Below, piece after piece: positions 23,787-32,151 of a stretch of 53,464 nt of DNA. The position numbers were made by a program, and so were the translations under genes. The notes under the pieces are model-generated. The model was not told the DNA's origin. It searched no databases and saw only the letters and a list, made by a program, of their open reading frames with translations. Positions within the stretch are counted from its first letter, which is position 1. Each line of letters begins with the position of its first letter. Origin of the DNA: Phycisphaeraceae bacterium (lineage in GTDB: Bacteria; Planctomycetota; Phycisphaerae; Phycisphaerales; UBA1924); contig JAHBXI010000003.1 of assembly GCA_019636515.1 (NCBI GenBank), positions 705,478 to 758,941 on the forward strand, read 5' to 3'.

Positions 23787-24872
23787 ATGGCGTGCTCACG
23801 GACGAGCGGTGTCATGCGGAATTCAGGCCTTGTGCGTCTGGTCACGGCAGGATCGCTGGGCCTGGCCGCGACGGTCGCCAACGCCGACCGCATCGTTGTC
23901 TTCGCGGACGATTTCGAGCATTCCCGCCCGCGGTCGGAATGGTCGGGAGTTGCGATCGAACACCATCCGCTGTTGACCAGGTTCCTGGGCCGCATGACGG
24001 ACCAGGAGGTCGGCCTGTCGGTCCCCCCGCCGGCCGAGCACCAGGTGATCGACGGCGAGGTGACGTATTACATGCGATTTGACCTCATCACGCTCGACGG
24101 CTGGACCGGCGCGAGCGAGGACGGCCGGGACACGCGCTTCGAGGTGCGGATCGGAGAGAACGTGATGTTCTCTCATTCGCTCTCGGTGATCGCGGGCCGT
24201 GGCACGTACCGGGAGCCGACGAGCCCGGCGTCGCAGGTGGCTTTTGGCGCTTCCGCGGACGGGATCTACCGCGGCGTGCTGATCGCCTTCCGGATGCGAT
24301 CCGACGAGGACCTGCGCGTGGTGTTCCGCGCGATCGGGCTGTCGAATGCCCGTGATTTCTCGTCGGTCTCGGCGGTGCTTGGCAACGACGGATCGGTGGA
24401 GGCCTCGGACCTGACCTCGTGGGGAATCGACAACGTGGAGATCTGGTGCGACTACAACCACGATGGGGGAGGCTCGGCCGGGAGGGAGGCCGAGACTCCC
24501 TCCTTCGACGCGGGCGACCCGGGCGTGCTGGGCGGTGGCGGGCGCGGGCCGCTGGAAACCCAGGGGACGTCGGTGCCTCGCCCGCCGATCTCGACGTACA
24601 CGCCTCCTGGCCCCAAGCCACTGCTGCCCCCGGGCCATACCGGGAGTGGGACCAAGGCGCCCCCGGCCCCGACGGTCATGCCGCCGTTCACTCCCCCGGA
24701 TGAGACGCCTGCGAATGAGCGGACGACGCCTCCGGACTGGGCTCCGTTTGCCGGTGAGCGCACGGAGACGCCGAAGGACTCCGAGGACTCGACGAAGGTT
24801 CCATCGCCGGGCGTGCTGGCGGTGATGGGGCTTGGCCTCGCGGCAACGGGACGCCGCCGCCGGGCCGCGTGA
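23787..24872 (+). CDS. Secreted PEP-CTERM-like protein with a Pro-rich stalk
   Basis: A 361-residue exported protein. The N-terminal signal peptide spans about residues 1-33 (LVRLVTAGSLGLAATVANA). A globular domain of about 200 residues opens with VVFADDFEHSRPRSEWS, the F-x-D-D-F-E start seen in many lectin-like jelly-roll domains. Residues about 235-335 are a Pro/Thr/Gly-rich stalk (PPISTYTPPGPKPLLPPG). The end, VPSPGVLAVMGLGLAATGRRRR, is a PEP-CTERM-type sorting signal: PxP motif, one helix, arginine cluster. Exosortase recognises such tails; none is encoded here. GAGGAGG lies six bases before the ATG. The mature function is unknown; a sugar-binding surface role is possible. Confidence 0.78.
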   Translation: MACSRTSGVMRNSGLVRLVTAGSLGLAATVANADRIVVFADDFEHSRPRSEWSGVAIEHHPLLTRFLGRMTDQEVGLSVPPPAEHQVIDGEVTYYMRFDLITLDGWTGASEDGRDTRFEVRIGENVMFSHSLSVIAGRGTYREPTSPASQVAFGASADGIYRGVLIAFRMRSDEDLRVVFRAIGLSNARDFSSVSAVLGNDGSVEASDLTSWGIDNVEIWCDYNHDGGGSAGREAETPSFDAGDPGVLGGGGRGPLETQGTSVPRPPISTYTPPGPKPLLPPGHTGSGTKAPPAPTVMPPFTPPDETPANERTTPPDWAPFAGERTETPKDSEDSTKVPSPGVLAVMGLGLAATGRRRRAA

Positions 24873-25030
24873 AACGATGGATGATCCGGCGAACGCCGGC
24901 AGGAGATCCCCCCCGCGGCGCGCTCGCGCCGAATCAGCGCCGGCCGCCCACCCCCGAGGGCGACGGCGCTCGAGAGCCACGGTTTCGCCCACGATGCCCA
25001 CCCAACCCCGACGGCGAGCCTGGCTCTCTC

Positions 25031-25065
25031 AAGACCCCTCTCCCTGGAGAGGGGTCTTTGCTTTT
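25031..25065 (+). terminator. Rho-independent terminator after the PEP-CTERM protein gene
   Basis: A twelve-pair stem (AAGACCCCTCTCC with GGAGAGGGGTCTT) around a short CCTG-like loop is followed by TTTGCTTTT. It lies about 160 bases after the stop at 24872, in a 250-base gap with no other gene. Confidence 0.88.
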
Positions 25066-25122
25066 GTGCCCGGCGCGATGGGCGGGCGCCGGTATGCTCT
25101 CGCGGGGCGGGAGGGGATTGTC

Positions 25123-25521
25123 GTGACGCCGTGGCAAGTCGGATGTCTGGTGAGCGGGATCGTGGTGTTCGAAGGGATCCTGCTGGCGCTGGTGCTCCGG
25201 TCGATGTGCTCCTCGACGTTCGGGGTGTTGGCTCGCAGGCATCCGGCGGGGCCGGTCTCCCCCGACGCGGCGCGCCGGGATTTCCAGAGCATCAGTTTCG
25301 GGATGAGCAATTTCGGCCTGTGCGTACACCTGGCGGCGGACGATTCGGGTCTTCACCTCAGGCCGGCCATGATCCTGCGCTGGTGCGGCGCCAGGGATGT
25401 GACGGTGCCGTGGACGCACGTCGCCATCCTTCCGCACACGAGGTCGCGTCGATGGATTTCATGCAGGATTTCGGGTCTTCGGGCGAGGATCCCCGCGTGG
25501 TGCATCGAAGCGGTCGGCTGA
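25123..25521 (+). CDS. Small membrane-anchored protein of unknown function
   Basis: A 132-residue protein with one N-terminal transmembrane helix (QVGCLVSGIVVFEGILLALV, residues 5-24) and a basic C-terminal domain of about 100 residues (RPAMILRWCGARDVTVPWTHV) that ends RARIPAWCIEAVG. I read the GTG at 25123 as the start: GGGAGGGG lies seven bases upstream and a TATGCT -10-like hexamer is at 25093-25098. The open frame starts earlier, but that part crosses the terminator at 25031. The text around VPWTHV resembles small bacterial PH-like proteins that react to membranes, but this is only an impression. It converges on the AsmA-like gene. Confidence 0.6.
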   Translation: MTPWQVGCLVSGIVVFEGILLALVLRSMCSSTFGVLARRHPAGPVSPDAARRDFQSISFGMSNFGLCVHLAADDSGLHLRPAMILRWCGARDVTVPWTHVAILPHTRSRRWISCRISGLRARIPAWCIEAVG

Positions 25522-25545
25522 GGCGGGGAAGGCGGCGCTGGTGTC

Positions 25546-28500
25546 TTACTTGCGTTCCGGGCGCTTGATCAGGTCTTCGATGCCGCGCTTGATCAGGTCG
25601 TCGGGCCGGATCTGGCGGACGAATTCCTTGGCGAACAGTTCGAGGTCCGGCTGCGTCCGGTTGTTGTCGAAGGTACCGCGAGTTCTCCAGGGGAGAAGGG
25701 TGGAGACTCCGAAGACCTCCTGATCCCGTCCGCCGAGGATACTGGAGAGTCCGCCCCCGACCTTGAACAGCCCGATCGCCTCGTCGGTGAGCGCGCCGAC
25801 GGGAAGCCACGTCACGACGTCGAGGGTCCGGGTGACGAGGTTGACGGTGCCCTCGGTTCGAACCAGAAACTCACCCAGGGGGAGTGACCAGCGCTCGTAG
25901 GTGGCGACTCCGGAGGCGATATCGACGGTGAGGGGTTCGAGACGCTGCCCGGCGCGTCCGGCGTTTCGTTGGTGGATCGCCTTGAGGATTCCGCCGAAAT
26001 CGCCGCCGACGAGGAAGGTCGCCTCCCCGGGATCGACGACGACCTTCCCGTTGAGTTTGGACATGTCTCCCTGCATGGGGATGCGCAGGTTCGTGCCGAC
26101 CACGGTGGCGGGCTTGTCCTGTGGCGTTTTTTCGATGGCGCCGACCAGGGGGACGCCCTTGAGCAGGCGGCGTGTCAGTTCGGGAGAGACCTGGGTCACG
26201 GTGACGTTCAGCGGCTGCGTGGTGACGAAGACCTCGTCGGCGATGGATCCCTGGATGGAGGCCGAGGCTCGGGGGGACCTGGCTCGTACGTCCAGGGTTC
26301 CGCCGGTGCGGGAGAGTTGTGAGGCCCGAATGGTGGCCTGGGCGACGGGTCCGAGCGCCTCGGTGAGCAGCCCATCCTGGCGTGCGAAGACATCGAGGAG
26401 GGGGACCGGGATGACGGGGAGGTCGCCGCGGATGTCGGCGGTCGCGGCGGAGGTGTTGAGCACTCCGCGCTGATCGGCAAGGCTGGAGAGGGCGACGTTG
26501 ACGGACATGTCCTGGGCACGTGCCGGGGCGGCACCCTGCTTGGAGACGGTCGCGCCGGCGACGCGGATGTCGAGGTTGATGACGTCCGATGAACCCTGGG
26601 CGGCGGAGACCGCGGCGATCTTCAGGGTGGTTGCCTCCATGACGATCAGGCTGCCGTCCGAGGCGGTCATCTCGACCGCCGGGACCTCGGCGTCGGCGGA
26701 CAGGCCGAAGATCCCGGGCTTGAGCGGTCCGACGCCTTCGCCGCGTGCGATCGCCAGGCGGGTGATGTTGGCGCGGATGGTCGAGGGCTTGGTCAAACGG
26801 GCGGCTGGGGTGGCGGGCGGCTGGCCTGGCGTCGGGGCCGGGGCCAGGAACCTGTTGGCCCAGCGGGGATCGACGTCCCATGTGAGTCGTATGGGCGACT
26901 CGATGTCGAGGCGGTCTGGCAAGACACGGAAGCGGACGATCTCCGGGATGCGGAGCCGCGGCGTTTCCACGGCGGCAGCCAGGTCGATGCGAGCCTGATC
27001 GATGGAGGTTGCTTCGGGAGGGGAAGTCAGGGCCACGGTGAACTTGACGCCGGCCGATTCGCCCACGGCGTCGGTGATCATGCCGCGATCCTGTGCGGCG
27101 AGTCGCTCGACGCTGGCCACGGAAATCTGGCCGAGCGAAAGAGTGGCGTTGAGGCGGTCGAGCGGGAACTTGCCCTCGTTGGCGGTGGCCGAGACGGTCG
27201 CGGTGGCCTCGCCGGTCAGGGTGAGCAGGGAATCCTGCGGCCCCGAGAGCACCCGTCCCTCGATCGCGGCGGAGGCCTGCTTGCTCCATCGGGCCTGCGT
27301 CCCGGCGAACAGGGCGGGCGGCAGGGTGGCGCGGGCTCGGAAGGCTTCGAGTCCCAGCGATCCCAGGTCGCGCGAGGTTCCATCCTCGTTGCGTACGGCG
27401 AGTCCTCGGACGAGCGTGCGGTCGGGAAGGGCGATGGTAACGGTGGCGTCGGGGGCGTTGGCGACATCAGGGCTGAATCCCGTGAAGATCGACGCGGCCA
27501 GCGGGATACGGATGGGGTCGATGAGCAGGGTGGCCCGGGTGGTTGCCTCGAGTTGGGGAGGCGTGGCCAGATCGGGCGCGAAGGCCTCGACGAGGGAACG
27601 GACGGTTGCCGGGGAAATGGTGGAGACGGCGGCGACCTTGCGCAGGTCCAGGGCGCGGTCCTCGACCCCCGCGTCGATGTCGGCGTTGAGGTTGGTGGAT
27701 CGAACGGCGGCGGTCATGTCGAGGGCTTCGCCGCGAGGAGTCGAGTTGATGGTGATGGTGGCGGATGGCCCGACGACGCCGGCAAGCAGCGCGGCCAGGT
27801 CGAGCGGGGCTGCGGCGGCGGTGTCGGTCGAGGCGACCGCGACGTTGTCGGGATTGGGCTTTGGCTTGGGCAGGGCGCGGGCGAGGGTGACGGGGAGGTC
27901 CCTGGCCTCGATGGACCCCTTCGGGCGGATGTTCGCCGGCGAGAGGGTCGTCGTCCCGTCCTGGGTGGTAAGGAGTCCATCCAGGTCGAGTCCGGCGGTG
28001 AGTGAGAAGGGGGAGCGTTCGTGGGCGAGTTGGGCGCGAAGATCAATGCGCGGCGTGGATCCGGGCTTGAGCGTGCCTCCGGCCTTGATGGAGGAAATGT
28101 CGATGGCACCCGCGTTCGCGTCGGCGGGGAGGGCTTTCATGCCCGTGATGGCGGCCTCGTAAACGGCGGTGACGGCGGCGAGTTCGAAAGGGGCGGCCTC
28201 GGTGGGGAGTTTCACGGTGAGCGTGGGGATGCGTACCTCGGCCGCGCCGGTGGGGGCAAGTGAGAACCCCGAGTCCGGGGAGACGTATCGGGAGGCGATG
28301 CTCCCCGCGGTGGCGATCGTGGCCGAGATGCCCTTGTCTCGGGACCTGAGTACCCCGCCGGAGAGGTCCAGTGAGGCCGTGACGTTGAGGTGGCGGCTTT
28401 CGACGCGGGCGTCGATGGCGGTGGCGGTCTGCTTGCCGTCGGCGGAGGGTGAGGCGTCGGCGGTGATGGCGACGCCGAGCGTCGGTCCGACATCCTTCGG

Positions 28501-30066
28501 GAGGTCGATTCCCATGGACTCGACAAGCGGCTGGGCGATCACGGTCGCCACATCGCGCAGGAGGACGTTGCCGCGCACGGCGACCGATTCTGGCGACGGC
28601 TCGCCCGAGGCATTGAGGAGTCGGGAGGCGGTCAGGTCAACGTCCACCGCGCCGGCCGGCGTGTCCTTGATCGCGGCTCTCGTGGAGAGGCGGATGGTGG
28701 TGTCGGCGGCCAGGTCGGCGGAGGCGACACGGAGGTCGATGGGATCGACGCGCCATGAGCCTGGTCCTGAAGCGGGATCGATGACGACGCTGCCCGTCAA
28801 GGGCGTGGTCTTCACGGAAAGGTCGATGGCGGCCCCGCGGAGATCGACGCGAGGGGAGCCTGATGGGATGGCGGCTGAGAGGGACTTGATCTCGACGGTG
28901 ACATCGGGGAGTTGGTCGATCGTGACGGCGTCTTGTCCGTGCAGCGATGCATCGACGGCCGGGACGAGGGCACGGATGGCCTTGCCGGAGGCAAAGACGG
29001 AGCCGGGCCTGGAGGCCGAGAGCAGGCCGTCCTTGACGCGAAAGGCCAGGTCGGCCCTGGCGCCGGCCGTGTCGGCGGTGATGGCGGCCTCGGCGTTTTT
29101 CAGGTCACCGGAGACGGAGAGGTTGACGTTGGCCTTGTCCCCCAGGGCGGCCGAGAGGCGTCCCTGCTGGAGGGCCAGGGCGTCCATGACTTCGATGGGG
29201 GTGTCGGTGGCGGAGATTTTCGCGGCGATGGTTCCGTCGGAGAGGCGGATGGATCCGCTCCTGGCGGGGGCATCGAAACGGGCGGCCACCGAGAGCGAGC
29301 CGGTCGGCGCCGAGGCGGACCCGACCGAGGCGGACACGTCGAGGGTGGCGCGGATCCCCGACGACGGGGCGATGTCGATGTCGGACTTGGCGTTGAAGCC
29401 CTTGATGGCGTAGGAAGTTCCCGCGGTCGCGTCGGTGTAGGTGATGTCGAGGTCGGCGAGGCTGATCGTGGCTCGGATCGGGAGCGAACCGGAGAGATGG
29501 ATGACGCCCGCGTCGGGAGAGGGCGTGGTGGTGGGGGCGGGTGACGGGGAGTCGGGTCGCGGGGTTCGAAGAGCCAGGGACCGTTCGAGGTTGGTTGTGC
29601 CGGAGGCGTCGCGGGTGATGGCGGCCTTGCCCCGGACCAGGATGGACCCGGCGTCGATGGATCCGCCGAGGTAGCCGGTCAGGAGTCCCCAGACGCCCAC
29701 GGTGCTCCGGACATTGAGCGTTCCGACGGGCTTGCCGTCGGGAGAAATGAGTTCAACCTCGCCGATGACCTGCGGCCCTCCCCAGGAGAGGCTGACGTCG
29801 CGGACGGTGACTTTCCCGGCGATGGACTCGGCGGCTTTCTGTTCGATGATGCCGGGAACCATCCCCCCGACGATCGAGAGACCGGCCGAGACGGTGAGGA
29901 CGATGAGGATCACGATGACGATCCCTCCGCCGATGAGGAGTTTCCTGAGGAGCGCACGCTTGTGGCGCGGCGTTGGCGTGGGCGCGGCGTTCCCGGGTTT
30001 GGACGCGGTGGCCCAGAAGTTCTCGCTCGCGGGATCGGCGCCGTCGGGTCGCTGGTCGTTCTGCAT
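25546..30066 (-). CDS. Giant AsmA-like envelope protein
   Basis: A 1506-residue protein with a short cytoplasmic Pro-rich start, one transmembrane helix (LLIGGGIVIVILIVLTVSAG, about residues 44-63) and about 1430 outside residues. The first outside segment (AESIAGKVTVRDVSLSWGGP and GTLNVRSTVGVWGLLTGYLG) is typical of AsmA/TamB-like proteins, which form long beta-groove bridges for lipids between membranes. The rest is a series of beta-rich repeats (TVEIKSLSAAIP, VDVDLTASRLLNASG). The C-terminal VRTEGTVNLVTRTLDVVTWL resembles the closing AsmA segment. ATG at 30066 has GGGAG five bases upstream; the frame is open to 30228. It is a single-gene unit. Transport of lipid is inferred from the family only. 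Confidence 0.72.
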   Translation of the reverse strand: MQNDQRPDGADPASENFWATASKPGNAAPTPTPRHKRALLRKLLIGGGIVIVILIVLTVSAGLSIVGGMVPGIIEQKAAESIAGKVTVRDVSLSWGGPQVIGEVELISPDGKPVGTLNVRSTVGVWGLLTGYLGGSIDAGSILVRGKAAITRDASGTTNLERSLALRTPRPDSPSPAPTTTPSPDAGVIHLSGSLPIRATISLADLDITYTDATAGTSYAIKGFNAKSDIDIAPSSGIRATLDVSASVGSASAPTGSLSVAARFDAPARSGSIRLSDGTIAAKISATDTPIEVMDALALQQGRLSAALGDKANVNLSVSGDLKNAEAAITADTAGARADLAFRVKDGLLSASRPGSVFASGKAIRALVPAVDASLHGQDAVTIDQLPDVTVEIKSLSAAIPSGSPRVDLRGAAIDLSVKTTPLTGSVVIDPASGPGSWRVDPIDLRVASADLAADTTIRLSTRAAIKDTPAGAVDVDLTASRLLNASGEPSPESVAVRGNVLLRDVATVIAQPLVESMGIDLPKDVGPTLGVAITADASPSADGKQTATAIDARVESRHLNVTASLDLSGGVLRSRDKGISATIATAGSIASRYVSPDSGFSLAPTGAAEVRIPTLTVKLPTEAAPFELAAVTAVYEAAITGMKALPADANAGAIDISSIKAGGTLKPGSTPRIDLRAQLAHERSPFSLTAGLDLDGLLTTQDGTTTLSPANIRPKGSIEARDLPVTLARALPKPKPNPDNVAVASTDTAAAAPLDLAALLAGVVGPSATITINSTPRGEALDMTAAVRSTNLNADIDAGVEDRALDLRKVAAVSTISPATVRSLVEAFAPDLATPPQLEATTRATLLIDPIRIPLAASIFTGFSPDVANAPDATVTIALPDRTLVRGLAVRNEDGTSRDLGSLGLEAFRARATLPPALFAGTQARWSKQASAAIEGRVLSGPQDSLLTLTGEATATVSATANEGKFPLDRLNATLSLGQISVASVERLAAQDRGMITDAVGESAGVKFTVALTSPPEATSIDQARIDLAAAVETPRLRIPEIVRFRVLPDRLDIESPIRLTWDVDPRWANRFLAPAPTPGQPPATPAARLTKPSTIRANITRLAIARGEGVGPLKPGIFGLSADAEVPAVEMTASDGSLIVMEATTLKIAAVSAAQGSSDVINLDIRVAGATVSKQGAAPARAQDMSVNVALSSLADQRGVLNTSAATADIRGDLPVIPVPLLDVFARQDGLLTEALGPVAQATIRASQLSRTGGTLDVRARSPRASASIQGSIADEVFVTTQPLNVTVTQVSPELTRRLLKGVPLVGAIEKTPQDKPATVVGTNLRIPMQGDMSKLNGKVVVDPGEATFLVGGDFGGILKAIHQRNAGRAGQRLEPLTVDIASGVATYERWSLPLGEFLVRTEGTVNLVTRTLDVVTWLPVGALTDEAIGLFKVGGGLSSILGGRDQEVFGVSTLLPWRTRGTFDNNRTQPDLELFAKEFVRQIRPDDLIKRGIEDLIKRPERK

Positions 30067-30219
30067 GGACACTCCCGAGGATTCTCTGGAAGGATACGCC
30101 CGCGACGAAACGGGTCTGCCCTGTTCGGAGGCCGATCCGACGAGGAGATTTGACCGATCGGAGGCGTCCCGGTTCCCGAGGGGCAAGGGCATGCTCGCGT
30201 TCGCCAGCGGGAATCGTGC

Positions 30220-30247
30220 TTGTTTCACCGGCTGCCGGCCTTACAAT
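30220..30247 (+). promoter_or_regulatory. Vegetative promoter of the esterase gene
   Basis: TTGTTT (30220-30225) and TACAAT (30242-30247) lie 16 bases apart. TACAAT matches the -10 consensus in five of six bases. The start point would be near 30254, ahead of GGAG at 30261. Confidence 0.55.
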
Positions 30248-30269
30248 CATGTGAATTCCCGGAGATTTG

Positions 30270-31622
30270 ATGATGCGTACACGATCCGTTTGGCGGGTGA
30301 TGGTGGTGGTTCTTGCGATCTTGTCCCCATTGGACGCGAGAGGCGCGTCGGTGACGTTTCGCGTGACGGTGCCGTCGAGCACGCCCTCGGGTGACACGGT
30401 CTACATCGCGGGAAACTTCCAGGGATGGAACCCCGGGAGCGCGGCCCACGCCTTGTCGAGGATGCCCGATGGGACGCACCAGATCACGATCGCGCTTGCG
30501 GACGGGGTTCCGATCGAGTTCAAGTTCACGCGAGGGGCGTGGTCCAGGGTGGAGAAGGGGGCCGCGGGCCAGGAGATCCCCAATCGCACGCACACGCCCC
30601 AGGGAACGCAGACGCTCGACCTGACGGTGCTGAACTGGGCGGACATCCCGGCCTCAACGATCACGGGGCATGTCGAGTGGTTCGAGCACGGGCCGTTCCT
30701 GAGCGGCCGGCGTTGCTGGGTGTATCTGCCGCCGGGGTACGCGACGAGCGTTCGCCGGTATCCGGTTCTGTACATGCACGACGGGCAGAACCTGTTCGAC
30801 CAGGCGACGAGTTTCGCGGGTGAGTGGAAGGTGGACGAGGCGTGCGAGGCATTGATCGCGGCGGGTGAGATCGAGCCGGTGATCGTCGTGGGGATCGAGA
30901 ACGCCGGGGCGGGGAGGTGCCACGAGTACACGCCCTGGGCGAAGATCGGCGGTCCTTGCACGGGTGGCGGGGCCGATGCGTACCTGACGGCGATCCGGGA
31001 CGTGCTCATGCCCGAGGTGAACGCGCGGTACCGGACGCGGACAGGACCCGAGAACTCCTTTATGTCGGGTTCCTCGCTGGGGGGGCTTGTCTCGGTGTAC
31101 GCGGCGTACGGCCCGCAGGGAGCGTGGGGCCGGGTGGCGGGGGTTTCCCCGTCGTACTGGTTCCGGCGGTCGGAACTCTCCGGGCTTGCGGTCCAGCAGG
31201 GTCGTCCGGGACATCTCGAACGGTTCTACCAGGACATGGGGACGCGCGAGGCGGGGAGCATGACCGACTCGAACGGCAACGGGATCGACGATTACATCGA
31301 GGACCTGCGGGCGATGCGTGACATCGCGCTGTCGCAGGGGTTTGTTGCGGGCGACGATTTTCTGTCCGTCGAGGCCTCGAACCACACGCACAACGAGTTT
31401 TACTGGTCGCTTCGCGTGCCGGACCTGCTGCGGTTCCTGGTCGGCCCGCCCGGCCCATGCCCGGCGGATTTCGACGGGTCCGGCTTCGTGGACACGGACG
31501 ACTACGACGCGTTCATCCGGGCGTTCGAGGACGGCGTTGAAGCGGCGGACTTTGATGGTTCGGGCTTTGTCGATACGGACGATTTCGACGCGTTCGTGCT
31601 CGCGTTCGAGTCGGGGTGCTGA
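30270..31622 (+). CDS. Secreted esterase with N-terminal CBM48/20-like and C-terminal dockerin-like parts
   Basis: A 450-residue exported enzyme. After the signal peptide (VMVVVLAILSPLDARG) a starch-binding-like immunoglobulin fold reads VYIAGNFQGWNPGS. The middle is an esterase D/enterochelin-esterase type alpha/beta hydrolase: RRCWVYLPPGYA, YPVLYMHDGQNLFDQ, the nucleophile elbow FMSGSSLGGLVS and a late His (SNHTHNEFYWS). The C-terminus has two copies of a calcium loop, ADFDGSGFVDTDDYDAF and ADFDGSGFVDTDDFDAF, a dockerin-like duplicated EF-hand closed by a GC end as seen in planctomycete proteins. The ATG at 30270 follows GGAG; TTG at 30267 is possible. The substrate is unknown, perhaps an acylated polysaccharide. 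Confidence 0.85.
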   Translation: MMRTRSVWRVMVVVLAILSPLDARGASVTFRVTVPSSTPSGDTVYIAGNFQGWNPGSAAHALSRMPDGTHQITIALADGVPIEFKFTRGAWSRVEKGAAGQEIPNRTHTPQGTQTLDLTVLNWADIPASTITGHVEWFEHGPFLSGRRCWVYLPPGYATSVRRYPVLYMHDGQNLFDQATSFAGEWKVDEACEALIAAGEIEPVIVVGIENAGAGRCHEYTPWAKIGGPCTGGGADAYLTAIRDVLMPEVNARYRTRTGPENSFMSGSSLGGLVSVYAAYGPQGAWGRVAGVSPSYWFRRSELSGLAVQQGRPGHLERFYQDMGTREAGSMTDSNGNGIDDYIEDLRAMRDIALSQGFVAGDDFLSVEASNHTHNEFYWSLRVPDLLRFLVGPPGPCPADFDGSGFVDTDDYDAFIRAFEDGVEAADFDGSGFVDTDDFDAFVLAFESGC

Positions 31623-31838
31623 CGGGAGATGGTGTCGAAGGCTTGGGCGTGACGCCGCGTGTTCATGGGCATCCGTGCCGGATCCCCGCCGCCGCGTGGC
31701 CGGCCGGCTCGGGCGGCGGCCTGGTTGCGTACGGGGCGTGGCGAATGAAAGACCGCGGGAGAGCCTCCGAACAAGAGGCGGGCGCTTCGATCCGGCCGGG
31801 GCCTGGAGGGCGTCCCTGATCGCGGGAGATAATCGGCC

Positions 31839-32096
31839 ATGGGAAGTGATCCGCTGAGTCGTGCCATCGTGATCGAACGCAAGAGCGTGGGTCTGGCGTT
31901 CCTGCTCGCGGTGGTGTTTGGTCCGCTGGGGATGCTCTACACGACGGTGGCGGGGGCGATCGTGATGCTGATCGTGACGGCGGTGGTGGGGGCGCTGACG
32001 GCCGGGGTCGGCCTGTTGGTGACCTGGCCGGCGTGCGTGCTGTGGGCGTGCGTGTCGGCGGCACGAAGCCAGCGACGGATGGTCGTGGCGATGTAG
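31839..32096 (+). CDS. Small two-helix membrane protein
   Basis: An 85-residue protein with two transmembrane helices separated by a very short turn: VGLAFLLAVVFGPLGMLY and GAIVMLIVTAVVGALTAGVG, then LLVTWPACVLWACVSA. Proteins with the text KSVGLAFLL..FGPLG.LY...GG..M are common small membrane proteins of unknown role in many bacteria. The ATG at 31839 has GGAG about 10 bases upstream; GATAAT overlaps this region and could also be a -10. It ends just before pdhC on the other strand. The 216 bases before it hold no gene that I can see. Confidence 0.72.
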   Translation: MGSDPLSRAIVIERKSVGLAFLLAVVFGPLGMLYTTVAGAIVMLIVTAVVGALTAGVGLLVTWPACVLWACVSAARSQRRMVVAM

Positions 32097-32151
32097 CAGG
32101 CGCGGCGTTCCGCGTGGTGAGAAGCGAACGGTCAGTCCGGGGCGCGGTCGG

